40,982 nt of DNA from Pseudomonas fluorescens (lineage in GTDB: Bacteria; Pseudomonadota; Gammaproteobacteria; Pseudomonadales; Pseudomonadaceae): positions 1 to 40,982 of the forward strand of contig NZ_VCNJ01000051.1 in the NCBI RefSeq assembly GCF_005938625.1, in the 5' to 3' direction. The notes below the pieces were generated by a model that was not told the origin of the DNA, did no database searches, and saw nothing but the letters and a program-made list of their open reading frames with translations. Of this stretch, positions 33,540 through 40,982 are shown piece after piece. A program made the translations under genes and the position numbers. Positions within the stretch are counted from its first letter, which is position 1; each line of letters begins with the position of its first letter.

Positions 33540-35696
33540 GTGTTCGCTCGTCTTTTTGCTTTGCCCAGTCTGTTCCTTGTCTGCCTGATGACGCTGCTGC
33601 CGCTGGCGCCCGCCCACGCGGTCGGTTTGCCCGGCCTGCTCAACACCAACAAAGCGCAACCCGAAGCCCAGGAACCGCTCGGCCAGTCCCTCGACGAAGT
33701 CATCAAGTCGCTGGAAAACGACAAGCAACGCGCACAGTTGCTGACCGATCTGAAGAAGCTGCGCGACGCCACCAAAAAAGCCCAAACCAGTCCCGAAGAA
33801 GGCGTGCTTGGCCTGATCGGCGGCACTCTGTCCAACTTCGAAAAACAATTCACCGGCGCTGACAGCCCGCTCAATCGCTGGGGCAACGAGTTCGACCTGG
33901 CCAAGGACGAACTGAGCGCAATGATGCTGCCGGCCAACGAGTGGCTGCCAATCATCTTCGGCTTCGCCATGATCCTCGCAGTGTGGAGCCTGCTCGCTGC
34001 CGCGCTGATCTGGCTCGGCCATCGGGTGCGCATGCGCTTCGGCCTTACCGAGGAACTGCCGCAACATCCCAAGGCTCTCGACATGCTGCGCTTCGCTTTG
34101 CGCAAGCTCGGGCCGTGGCTGATTGCGTTGGTAATGACCGTTTACATGAGCTACGCCTTGCCGTCGTCACTGGGCAAAAGCCTGGCGATGGTGCTGGCCT
34201 ATGCGCTGGTGGTCGGCACCTGTTTCTCGGCAATCTGCGTGATCGCGTTTTCCCTGCTCGACGGCCCGCACCGCCATCGCGCGCTTTACATCCTGCGTCA
34301 TCAGGCGTTCCGGCCGTTGTGGCTGATCGGTAGCTTCGCCGCGTTCGGTGAAGCGCTGAATGATCCACGCCTGATCGAAAGCCTCGGCGTGCATCTGGCC
34401 CACACCGCCGCGACCATCGCCAATGTACTCGCGGCACTGTCGACCGGCCTCTTCATCCTGCGTTTCCGTCGACCGATCGCGCACTTGATCCGCAATCAGC
34501 CGCTGTCACGACGCCTGACCCGCCGGGCCCTCAGCGACACCATCGAAATCCTCGGCACCTTCTGGTACGTGCCGGCATTGGTACTGGTCGGCATCTCGCT
34601 GTTCGCCACGTTCGTTTCCGCCGGCGACACCAGCACCGCATTGCGCCAGTCACTGATCTGCACCGTGTTGCTGGTGATGTGCATGGTGATCAACGGCCTC
34701 GTCCGCCGGCACTCCTTGAAACCACAGCGTGGGCCAAAACGTCATGCGCTCTACTCCGAACGCCTGAAAAGCTTCTTCTACACCCTCGCGCACCTGGTGG
34801 TCTGGCTGGTCTTCATCGAACTCGGCCTGCGCGTGTGGGGCCAGTCGCTGATCGGTTTCGCCGAGGGCGAAGGGCACGACGTCAGCGTCAAACTGTTCAG
34901 CCTGATCGGCACACTGATTTTCTCCTGGCTGATCTGGATCCTCGCCGACACCGCCGTGCACCACGCCCTCACCCGCTCGCGCAAAGGTCTGGCAAATGCC
35001 CGCGCGCAAACGATGATGCCGCTAATCCGCAACGTGCTGTTCGTAGCGATTTTCATCATCGCGCTGATCGTCGCCCTGGCGAACATGGGCATGAACGTCA
35101 CGCCACTGCTGGCCGGTGCCGGTGTGATCGGTCTGGCCATCGGTTTCGGTGCACAGTCGCTGGTCGCGGACTTGATCACCGGCCTGTTCATCATCATCGA
35201 AGACTCGCTGGCCATCGATGACTACGTCGACGTCGGCGGCCACCTCGGCACCGTCGAAGGCCTGACCATCCGCACCGTGCGCCTGCGCGACATCGACGGC
35301 ATCGTCCACACCATCCCGTTCAGCGAAATCAAAAGCATCAAGAACTACTCAAGGGAATTCGGCTACGCAATCTTCCGCGTCGCGGTGCCGTACAACATGG
35401 AAATCGACGACGCGATCAAACTGATGCGCGAAGTCGGCCAGAAGATGCGCACCGACCCGCTGCAGCGGCGCAATATCTGGTCGCCGCTGGAGATTCAGGG
35501 GGTCGAGAGTTTCGAGTCCGGCAGCGCGATTCTGCGCGCACGGTTCAAGACCGCGCCGATCAAACAGTGGGAAGTTTCGCGGGCCTTCAACCTGTCGCTC
35601 AAACGTCACCTGGACGAAGCAGGACTCGACTTGGCAACGCCGCGCATGAGCGTGCAGGTGATCACACCGGGCGCGGAGTATAAAAAGGACAACTGA
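33540..35696 (+). CDS. Large MscS-family mechanosensitive channel
   Basis: A 718-residue inner-membrane channel that should open under membrane tension in osmotic downshock. A signal peptide (VFARLFALPSLFLVCLMTLL to AHA) and a periplasmic Gln/Lys-rich domain are followed by about ten membrane helices. The pore helix GAGVIGLAIGFGAQSLVAD lies at about 520-540 and is followed by DYVDVGGHLGTVEGLTIRTV of the MscS beta domain. It is of the extended YbiO/MscM type rather than small MscS. I chose a GTG at 33540, with GAGG 11 bases upstream, because it starts exactly at the signal peptide. The 3' end is duplicated at 36738-36978. Confidence 0.88.
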   Translation: MFARLFALPSLFLVCLMTLLPLAPAHAVGLPGLLNTNKAQPEAQEPLGQSLDEVIKSLENDKQRAQLLTDLKKLRDATKKAQTSPEEGVLGLIGGTLSNFEKQFTGADSPLNRWGNEFDLAKDELSAMMLPANEWLPIIFGFAMILAVWSLLAAALIWLGHRVRMRFGLTEELPQHPKALDMLRFALRKLGPWLIALVMTVYMSYALPSSLGKSLAMVLAYALVVGTCFSAICVIAFSLLDGPHRHRALYILRHQAFRPLWLIGSFAAFGEALNDPRLIESLGVHLAHTAATIANVLAALSTGLFILRFRRPIAHLIRNQPLSRRLTRRALSDTIEILGTFWYVPALVLVGISLFATFVSAGDTSTALRQSLICTVLLVMCMVINGLVRRHSLKPQRGPKRHALYSERLKSFFYTLAHLVVWLVFIELGLRVWGQSLIGFAEGEGHDVSVKLFSLIGTLIFSWLIWILADTAVHHALTRSRKGLANARAQTMMPLIRNVLFVAIFIIALIVALANMGMNVTPLLAGAGVIGLAIGFGAQSLVADLITGLFIIIEDSLAIDDYVDVGGHLGTVEGLTIRTVRLRDIDGIVHTIPFSEIKSIKNYSREFGYAIFRVAVPYNMEIDDAIKLMREVGQKMRTDPLQRRNIWSPLEIQGVESFESGSAILRARFKTAPIKQWEVSRAFNLSLKRHLDEAGLDLATPRMSVQVITPGAEYKKDN

Positions 35697-35707
35697 ACCG
35701 AAGGGTG

Positions 35708-35737
35708 CCCCCTATGGCAGAAAACGCCAATAGGGGG
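35708..35737 (+). terminator. Terminator hairpin after the mechanosensitive channel, copy 1
   Basis: CCCCCTATGGC and GCCAATAGGGGG form a long stem with one bulge and a 7-nt loop, 11 bases past the stop. A second copy with a better T-run is at 36989-37030. It also faces the end of the first immunity gene. Confidence 0.75.
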
Positions 35738-35743
35738 TTACTT

Positions 35744-35992
35744 CTACTGATCTTTGAAACCAGGCTTACCGTTAGCGGAGCGCCATTTTTTCACCTCGAT
35801 TACAACTTTCTCAGGCCCATCCTTACCTTCTTCCGGGTAGTAGATCAAATCTGAGCCAGAAGGATGCTCAGCTAGCTGCTTAAACTCAAGAATGGCAGCA
35901 ATTTGCTGTTTCTCTGTACGAAATTCTGAGTTATAGATTTTTCTGACAAATTCAAGAAAACTCTCCTCACTCATTTCACGTATCGATTTCAT
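35744..35992 (-). CDS. Orphan colicin E/pyocin S DNase immunity protein 1
   Basis: An 82-residue Im2/Im9-like protein that binds and blocks the DNase domain of a matching bacteriocin. It shows the family core EFVRKIYNSEFRTEKQQI and the toxin-contact helix HPSGSDLIYYP, with the Asp-x-x-Tyr-Tyr residues in place, ending WRSANGKPGFKDQ. The Met at 35992 is the proper start; a longer frame to 36082 would read the upstream pyocin scrap in the wrong frame. Its own toxin is reduced to an 11-codon remnant, so it likely protects against relatives' pyocins. Confidence 0.9.
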   Translation of the reverse strand: MKSIREMSEESFLEFVRKIYNSEFRTEKQQIAAILEFKQLAEHPSGSDLIYYPEEGKDGPEKVVIEVKKWRSANGKPGFKDQ

Positions 35993-35993
35993 A

Positions 35994-36026
35994 TCAAACT
36001 CCTTTATGAACTTCGACGTGCGCTTT
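35994..36026 (-). pseudogene. 3' scrap of a pyocin DNase gene
   Basis: In one minus-strand frame the bases upstream of immunity gene 1 read SKAHVEVHKGV-stop, the last 11 codons of an HNH DNase domain (compare PKAHVEIHKGL at the end of the intact pyocin). It contains the two final histidines of the HNH site. Everything upstream has been replaced by immunity gene 2. Confidence 0.75.
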
Positions 36027-36039
36027 AGAAAATAGAGTT

Positions 36040-36291
36040 TTATTGATCTTTGAAACCAGATTTTCCATTGGCTTTGCGCCAATTCTTTATTTCCAAGACC
36101 ACACGCTCCGGGCCTTCTTTTCCTGGCTCGGGGTAGTAAAGCAAATCAGACCCCGCAGGATGTTCGCTCAGCCTCTCATACTCCATCACAGCTGCAATTT
36201 GCTGTTTCTCAGTCGCATATTCGGACTGATATATTTTCCATACAAAATCCAAGAATTCCTTCTCGGACATATCACTAATCGAATTAGCCAC
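36040..36291 (-). CDS. Colicin E/pyocin S DNase immunity protein 2
   Basis: An 83-residue Im2/Im9-like protein: SEKEFLDFVWKIYQSEYATE, HPAGSDLLYYPEPGKEGPE, WRKANGKSGFKDQ. It starts at a GTG that overlaps the TAG of the upstream broken pyocin by one base, the tight coupling normal for toxin-immunity pairs. It is the partner of the DNase fragment at 36291-36738 and differs from immunity 1 and 3 mostly in the specificity helix region. Confidence 0.9.
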   Translation of the reverse strand: MANSISDMSEKEFLDFVWKIYQSEYATEKQQIAAVMEYERLSEHPAGSDLLYYPEPGKEGPERVVLEIKNWRKANGKSGFKDQ

Positions 36292-36738
36292 TACACACCT
36301 CCTTTATGAACTTCAACATGTTGCCTTGGAGTCAGTACGAGCAAATTTTCCATATCATACAACCCCCCATCATTTGACAACGCAACGTTGTGATGCAACT
36401 CAAATTTCACTCTTTTTCCAACACGATTATCTCTTTTTACAAACGGCGATCGCCCGTTGCTCATTTCTTTTAAGCTACCTGGATCAAATCAGATCGCTAG
36501 TTCGGTATCAGCAACCAAAGTCTTCCAAAACGTCTCTCTAAAAACCCTGAAACTCTTGAACTCCTTCCCCCTCAACTGATCAGCAATCTGCGAAGGAATC
36601 GCCGCCCCCTCACCTTGCGCAGCCCCCTCCAGCCATCGGCCGACAACCGGCTCTCCATAACCGCTGACCACTCCCGCGTCATTCCGGCGATCCCGGAACA
36701 TGACGTACTGCGGTGGCAGTCCCGATTCCGGCGGGAAG
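36291..36738 (-). pseudogene. Truncated S-type pyocin: DNase domain with one in-frame stop
   Basis: The minus strand reads PPESGLPPQYVMFRDRRND and continues as the DNase domain to FWKTLVADTELAI, then a TGA at 36489-36491, then in the same frame FDPGSLKEMSNGRSPFV and onward to FELHHNVALSNDGGLY and TPRQHVEVHKGGV-stop. The HNH residues (HH, H at +24, H at +28) are all present. The 5' part of the gene is missing: the pyocin sequence stops at about 36738, where the channel-gene copy begins. The upstream half is nearly identical to the intact pyocin at 37500-37725; the DNase core is different. Confidence 0.85.
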
Positions 36739-36978
36739 ACTATTCACGGGAATTCGGCTACGCGATCTTCCGCGTTGCCGCGCCGTACAACATGGAAATC
36801 GATGACGCGTTAAAACTGATACGCGACGTCGGCCAGCCGATCAAACAGTGGGAAGTTTCCCGAGCCTTCACCTGTCGCTAAAACGTCACCTGGACGAGGC
36901 AGGGCTGGATCTGGCGACGCCGCGGATGAGTGTGCAGGTGATTACGCCTAGAGTGGAAATCAAAAAAAGGAAAGCTGA
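36738..36978 (+). pseudogene. Degraded copy of the mechanosensitive channel 3' end
   Basis: Matches 35343-35697 with scattered substitutions. It has lost 114 bases (in frame, equivalent to 35442-35555) and carries a one-base deletion (gccttcacctg against gccttcaacctg) that creates an early stop. It has no start and cannot make a channel. It joins directly to the broken pyocin, which marks a recombination point. Confidence 0.88.
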
Positions 36979-36988
36979 ACAGAGATGG

Positions 36989-37030
36989 CCCCCTATTGGA
37001 AGATAAAACCAATAGGGGGCTTGTTTTTTT
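36989..37030 (+). terminator. Terminator hairpin, copy 2
   Basis: CCCCCTATTGG and CCAATAGGGGG form an 11-bp perfect stem with a 9-nt loop, then CTTGTTTTTTT. It is the duplicated form of the hairpin at 35708-35737 and overlaps the immunity 3 stop codon. Confidence 0.85.
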
Positions 37031-37277
37031 AGTTGTCTTTGAAACCGGGTTTACCGTTAGCGGAGCGCCAGTTTTTTACCTCCAAGACAACATTTTCAGG
37101 CCCATCCTTGCCTTCCTCTGGGTAGTAAATCAAATCGTGACCAGAAGGATGCTCAACTAGCCTGGAGAACTCAAGAATGGCAGTAATTTGCTGTTTCTCT
37201 GTAGCAAACCCGGAATTATATATTTTCTTGACAAACTCAAGAAAATCTTCCTCTCTCATATCCTGTATCGATTTCAT
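37029..37277 (-). CDS. Pyocin DNase immunity protein 3, partner of the intact pyocin
   Basis: An 82-residue Im2/Im9-like protein: REEDFLEFVKKIYNSGFATE, HPSGHDLIYYPEEGKDGPEN, WRSANGKPGFKDN. The contact helix has His where immunity 1 and 2 have Ser, with Asp and both Tyr kept. The ATG at 37277 lies one base after the pyocin stop, so the pair is co-translated. It should protect the producer from its own DNase. Closest to immunity 1 by eye, in line with one being derived from the other. Confidence 0.92.
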   Translation of the reverse strand: MKSIQDMREEDFLEFVKKIYNSGFATEKQQITAILEFSRLVEHPSGHDLIYYPEEGKDGPENVVLEVKNWRSANGKPGFKDN

Positions 37278-37278
37278 T

Positions 37279-39225
37279 TCAAAGCCCTTTATGAATTTCA
37301 ACATGTGCCTTCGGGGTAACGATATTTATGTTGTCAGCATTATATAAATCCCCTCCCTCTGCCAAGCCGACCTTGTGATGTAGTTCGTATTTCACTCTTG
37401 CCCCTGCTGTATCGCCAAATCTAACTATCGGGGCTTTGCCCTTTTTCATTTCGTTCAAACTTGTCGCATTAAACAAATCAGCCAACTTTCCATCATTGAA
37501 AACAGTCTTCCAGAACGTCTCTCTAAAAACCCTGAAACTCTTGAACTCTTTCCCCCTCAACTGATCGGCAATCTGCGAAGGAATCGCCGCGCCCTCGCCT
37601 TGCGCAGCCGCCTCCAGCCATCTACTCGGTACCGGCTCTCCATAGCCGCTGGCAACCCCCGGATCATTCCGGCGATCCCGGAACATGACGTACTGCGGTG
37701 GCAGTCCCGATTCCGGCGGGAAAACCAGAATGAAGTCGTCGAAGTGAATGTTGCCCGGGACAGGATAGGTATCGATCCGTCCTTCAATCGGGACGAGATT
37801 GCCGCCGAAGTATCGCGGTGGAGCTGATTCTTCGACGGGCAACTGCGTTGAACTGTCAGTCGGCGTTACTGAAGGCGTCCAGACCACGGTTGTTGGCGGA
37901 AGGTCAGTAAGCGTGGTGCCGTAGGTGTTTTCCCCGGGGTTATAACCGGCTGCAATCACTCGCACGCCGGAAGGGAGTCTTTTGCCGCCTACCGGAACAA
38001 CGAGCAGTTCCGCCAGATTGCCTGTCAATGGCCGGGGACTTAAACGTACGGGTAAATCCAGCAACGCCCTTTCGCTTGCCAGCCTGTGCAGATCCGGTAA
38101 AGGCCCGGGAAGCAGGTCCGACAGCGGATGGCTGAGCAGAAAGCGTTCAGGCAACTCACCATTGCCCAGCGTCGGTGAGTAGATGAATGCACTCACACCC
38201 ACCATCAGACCCGACGCCGTGCCTGCCGCGAGACCCGACAGGCCGGCAACTGCCGAGCGAATGACGGCAGCTAATCCCGCCATCAGATTGTCCGCAATCG
38301 CAACCGCACCGCTGGATGTCGCAAATACCAGTTGGGCGTGGCTGACATTGCCCTGAAGGCGTAAAAGGCTGCCATGACCGCGGCTACGTTGCTGCTCCTC
38401 AAGCAGGCGATTGGCCTCTTCGATGGCCTCCCGCCGATGCTGCTCCTCAGCAACCCTGCGCGCTTCGGCTTCAGCCTCAAGCGCCGCCTGTACCTCGGCA
38501 CGCTTGCGCTCCAGTGCCTCAGCCGCCAGGCGGGCCTGTTCTTCTTCAAGTCGCCTGAGTTCATTGGCGGCGGCCTGCCGCGCCAGTTCTTCCGCCAGCC
38601 GTCGAGCCTGCTCTTGAGCGACGCGGGCCTGTTCCTGTGCAACCTGCCTGGCGTGTTCCGCCGCCAACCGCGCCTGCTCCTGGGCAATCCGCTCGGCTTC
38701 CTGCGCTTGCACCACAGCAATCATGCCTTTGACCGTGTCCGACTGGCTGTTCAACAAGTTGATGCCTTCGACCAGCAACTTGGCATTAAACAAGGCGCTA
38801 TAGGCCTGCCGAACGCTGACACCGCTGCCTCGCCGATTTACCTGTGGTAACCGGCCACCGTTAAAAAAAGTTTCAATTTGGGCATGACTGAAACGTTGAA
38901 TGGCAACGTCTCTCGCCACGAAAAACGCATTGAATTTTCGTGTCGTCAGCGACTCCCTGAATCGCATCTCCCGCGCCAGCGCATCCAAAGGAGGCAATAC
39001 ACTTTGATCACCTGCTGCCCGCACTTCTGCCAGTTCATATTCAATGACCTGAGCAATATTCCTGGAAGTATCTTTATAGATACTTTCCATATCGAGTATT
39101 TCACCCAAAGGCGCAAAGTTGATATTTTGCCCCGAACCGTCTCCCGCCCCTAAATAATGTAAATATTCATCTTGTTTATCCGGACGCACCACACTCGGCG
39201 GAAGCGTTATTCCATTACGCTGCAT
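37279..39225 (-). CDS. S-type pyocin with HNH DNase domain
   Basis: A 648-residue bacteriocin that kills related cells by cutting DNA. Order of parts: an N-terminal segment of about 165 residues, probably receptor-binding; an Ala/Glu/Gln/Arg coiled coil at about 170-280; a hydrophobic Gly/Ala stretch at about 302-350; a pyocin-S translocation-type domain at about 390-460 (LPVRLSPRPLTGNLAELLVV); a linker (HFDDFILVFPPESGLPP); and a colicin E9-like DNase from about 525. Active-site residues Glu614, His616, His617, His641 and His645 keep the colicin E9 spacing. GGAGG precedes the ATG. No lysis gene is seen. I found no convincing LexA box upstream. Confidence 0.92.
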   Translation of the reverse strand: MQRNGITLPPSVVRPDKQDEYLHYLGAGDGSGQNINFAPLGEILDMESIYKDTSRNIAQVIEYELAEVRAAGDQSVLPPLDALAREMRFRESLTTRKFNAFFVARDVAIQRFSHAQIETFFNGGRLPQVNRRGSGVSVRQAYSALFNAKLLVEGINLLNSQSDTVKGMIAVVQAQEAERIAQEQARLAAEHARQVAQEQARVAQEQARRLAEELARQAAANELRRLEEEQARLAAEALERKRAEVQAALEAEAEARRVAEEQHRREAIEEANRLLEEQQRSRGHGSLLRLQGNVSHAQLVFATSSGAVAIADNLMAGLAAVIRSAVAGLSGLAAGTASGLMVGVSAFIYSPTLGNGELPERFLLSHPLSDLLPGPLPDLHRLASERALLDLPVRLSPRPLTGNLAELLVVPVGGKRLPSGVRVIAAGYNPGENTYGTTLTDLPPTTVVWTPSVTPTDSSTQLPVEESAPPRYFGGNLVPIEGRIDTYPVPGNIHFDDFILVFPPESGLPPQYVMFRDRRNDPGVASGYGEPVPSRWLEAAAQGEGAAIPSQIADQLRGKEFKSFRVFRETFWKTVFNDGKLADLFNATSLNEMKKGKAPIVRFGDTAGARVKYELHHKVGLAEGGDLYNADNINIVTPKAHVEIHKGL

Positions 39226-39262
39226 TTATAAACCCTCCATGGACAATAGTTTTGTCGCGTTG

Positions 39263-39298
39263 GCCGGTCACCTTCAAACAGCCAATAACGTGACCGGC
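39263..39298. promoter_or_regulatory. Perfect inverted repeat in the pyocin leader
   Basis: GCCGGTCAC (39263-39271) and GTGACCGGC (39290-39298) around an 18-nt loop, about 25 bases upstream of the pyocin ribosome binding site. No T-run follows on either strand. It may be an operator or a structured 5' leader. The rest of the 304-bp gap 39226-39529 presumably holds the two divergent promoters; I see no gene in it. Confidence 0.5.
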
Positions 39299-39529
39299 AC
39301 CTAGAGAAATTTATGAAAATAAATGTTGCGCAGTGCGGTACATATTTATCGTGCGCGGTTTTTCTGTCACGCCGGACGGAACTGATAAAGCAGTAGGAAG
39401 TTTCTCTACTACTCTTTTTCTTCAGCAACTTTGGAAGGTAGCGCAGCGCTTCAATCACCCAAGAGCACTTACCTGCTGGGCGTTTGTCACAGACAGGGAA
39501 GCCAAGAACAATAAACAAGGAGAATCCCG

Positions 39530-40864
39530 ATGCAGCTGACACGCATTGCCCAAGCCGTTTTCATTACCCTGCTCGCTGGTCACGCCGGTGCTGCCACGCT
39601 GGACAGCACCCGCGAACAAATCGCCGCACAAGCCAAACAACTTGAACCGGAACTGCTGGAAACCCGCCGCGACATCCACGCCCACCCGGAACTCGGCAAT
39701 ACGGAAAAACGCACCGCCGAGCTGGTCGCCAAACAACTCAAGGCCATGGGTCTGGAAGTGAAAACCGGCGTCGCCCGCACCGGTGTGGTCGCCATCCTCA
39801 AAGGCGCCCTGCCCGGCCCTACCGTGGCCTTGCGCGCCGACATGGACGCACTGCCGGTCAAGGAAGTCTCAAATCTGCCGTTTGCCTCAAAAGCCAAAGG
39901 CACTTACCTCGACAAAGAAGTCGACGTCATGCACGCCTGCGGCCACGACGCCCACACCGCCATCCTGCTCAGCACGGCGAAAATTCTCACAGGCATGCGC
40001 GACACATTACCCGGCACCGTGGTGTTCTACTTCCAGCCCGCCGAAGAAGGCCCGAGCGACTTCATTCCCGACGGCAAAAACACCTGGGGTGCGAAAATGA
40101 TGGTCGAGGAAGGCGTGATGAAATCACCAAAATCCGACGCGGTCTTTGGCCTGCACGTCTGGGCCGGCGTCCCCGCCGGTCAGATCGCCTACCGTCCGGG
40201 CGCCACCCTCGCCAGCTCCGACGACCTGCGCATCAAAATCCTCGGCAAACAGACCCACGCCGGCCGCCCCTGGGACGGCATCGACCCGATCACCGTCGGC
40301 GCACAAACCATCGTCGGCCTGCAAACCGTGGTCAGCCGTCGCACCGACATCTCGTCGTATCCGTCAGTGGTCAGCATCGGCACCATCAACGGCGGCAAGC
40401 GCTACAACATCATTCCCGAATCCGTGGACATGACCGGCACGATCCGCTCCTACGACTACGGCATCCGCCAGAAACTGCATGCCGACGTACGCCAGACCGT
40501 GGAAAAAATCGCCGAAAGCGGCGGTGCAAAAGCCGACGTGACCATCATCGAAAAATACGACCCGACGATTAACAACCCGGCGCTGACGGAAAAGATGCTA
40601 CCGACGCTGAAGTGGGCCGCCAAGGATGATGTGGTGAATGCACCGCTGGTGGGGGGCGCGGAAGACTTCTCGTTCTACGCCAAGGAAGTACCGGGATTGT
40701 TTGTGTTTCTCGGCGTGACACCACGAGACCAAGACATGAGCAAGGCAGCGCCGAATCACAATCCCGGGTTCTTTGTGGATGAGTCGGCGCTGGTGGTGGG
40801 CGTGAGGACATTGGCCTCGTTGGCGACGGATTATCTGTATGCCAATGCGCGGGTCGACAAGTAG
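39530..40864 (+). CDS. Secreted M20-family amidohydrolase (hippurate hydrolase/IAA-amino acid hydrolase-like)
   Basis: A 444-residue metal-dependent amidohydrolase cleaving N-acyl amino acids or similar amides. A signal peptide (MQLTRIAQAVFITLLAGHAG to AAT) points to the periplasm. Metal-site motifs: RRDIHAHPELG, ALRADMDALP, MHACGHDAHTA with the Cys and His ligands, FQPAEEG with the catalytic Glu, GLHVWAG, and the last His in APNHNPGFFVDES. The dimerisation domain has KQTHAGRPWDGIDPI. The substrate is unknown. AAGGAG lies 6 bases before the ATG. Confidence 0.9.
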   Translation: MQLTRIAQAVFITLLAGHAGAATLDSTREQIAAQAKQLEPELLETRRDIHAHPELGNTEKRTAELVAKQLKAMGLEVKTGVARTGVVAILKGALPGPTVALRADMDALPVKEVSNLPFASKAKGTYLDKEVDVMHACGHDAHTAILLSTAKILTGMRDTLPGTVVFYFQPAEEGPSDFIPDGKNTWGAKMMVEEGVMKSPKSDAVFGLHVWAGVPAGQIAYRPGATLASSDDLRIKILGKQTHAGRPWDGIDPITVGAQTIVGLQTVVSRRTDISSYPSVVSIGTINGGKRYNIIPESVDMTGTIRSYDYGIRQKLHADVRQTVEKIAESGGAKADVTIIEKYDPTINNPALTEKMLPTLKWAAKDDVVNAPLVGGAEDFSFYAKEVPGLFVFLGVTPRDQDMSKAAPNHNPGFFVDESALVVGVRTLASLATDYLYANARVDK

Positions 40865-40876
40865 AGATGAGGTGAC

Positions 40877-40982
40877 TGTGGGAGCGCTTTCGCGAGCAAG
40901 CTCGCTCCCACAGGGATTGAGTACATACGACAGAGATTGGTCGGCTGTCCGGGCGCTTTCGCGAGCAGGCTCGCTCCCACAG
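40877..40982. repeat. Cluster of REP elements at the window end
   Basis: tgtgggagcgctttcgcgag and cgagcaagctcgctcccaca overlap as a close pair, and a third copy (gcgagcaggctcgctcccac) runs to the last base. The cluster follows the amidohydrolase stop and may continue beyond the window. Confidence 0.85.

Noticed and set aside
35993..36082. N-terminal extension of immunity protein 1
   Set aside because: These bases are the end of immunity gene 2 and the pyocin scrap read in a different frame; the immunity family starts at MKSI.
36738..36881. A new short gene on the plus strand (open frame 36615-36881)
   Set aside because: It is a chance fusion of antisense pyocin sequence with the degraded channel copy.

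Overview
The window looks like a chromosomal segment of a fluorescent-group Pseudomonas. The evidence is GC-rich coding sequence, several families of Pseudomonas REP palindromes (including the 'gtgggagcgagcttgctcgcga' type), a minCDE-rluA-apeB block and a PuuD-type urate degradation operon. I cannot name the species. No rRNA, tRNA, CRISPR array, transposase or integrase was seen.

Layout. (1) 1-1.9 kb: a PLP-dependent aminotransferase (minus strand) diverges from a MarR-type regulator over a short spacer holding an inverted repeat. (2) 2.2-3.5 kb: an AzgA-type purine permease behind a leader RNA with several hairpins, followed by a clear terminator; then a LysE-type exporter. (3) 4.5-17.4 kb: a 13-kb accessory island. 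It holds a 1173-residue protein with a TcdA/TcdB-like hydrophobic pore-forming region and degenerate RTX calcium-binding motifs, followed by five tandem paralogous genes (about 500-620 residues each) of a family I cannot name. The paralogs share a short N-terminal tag, a disordered variable segment, one or two copies of a roughly 58-residue module, in three cases a KRxR motif resembling a nuclear localisation signal, and a conserved C-terminal half. No REP element occurs inside the island, and it separates the purine permease from the urate genes. (4) 17.5-26.5 kb: the urate pathway: uraH (minus), then puuE-uraD-alc-allA-puuD-urate permease and two Tsx-like outer-membrane channels (plus). Together these would take up urate or other purine compounds and convert urate to glyoxylate and urea. 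The same TTGTNNACAA palindrome occurs at the uraH/puuE divergent promoters and upstream of the AzgA-type permease, which suggests a single regulator.

(5) 26.6-35.7 kb: housekeeping genes: a patatin-like phospholipase, an LpxL-type acyltransferase, minC-minD-minE, rluA, the M18 aminopeptidase apeB, a 58-residue membrane protein, and a large MscS-family channel. (6) 35.7-39.2 kb: a bacteriocin locus on the minus strand: an S-type pyocin with an HNH DNase domain and its immunity gene, then a second pyocin DNase fragment broken by one stop codon, two further immunity genes and an 11-codon pyocin 3' scrap. A degraded copy of the 3' end of the mechanosensitive channel gene, with its terminator, is embedded in the locus, so the locus grew by tandem duplication or by recombination between different alleles. 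(7) 39.5-40.9 kb: a secreted M20 amidohydrolase, then REP elements.

The most novel parts are the five-gene paralog island next to a pore-forming-like protein, the layered pyocin immunity locus, and the shared operator plus structured leader linking the split purine genes.
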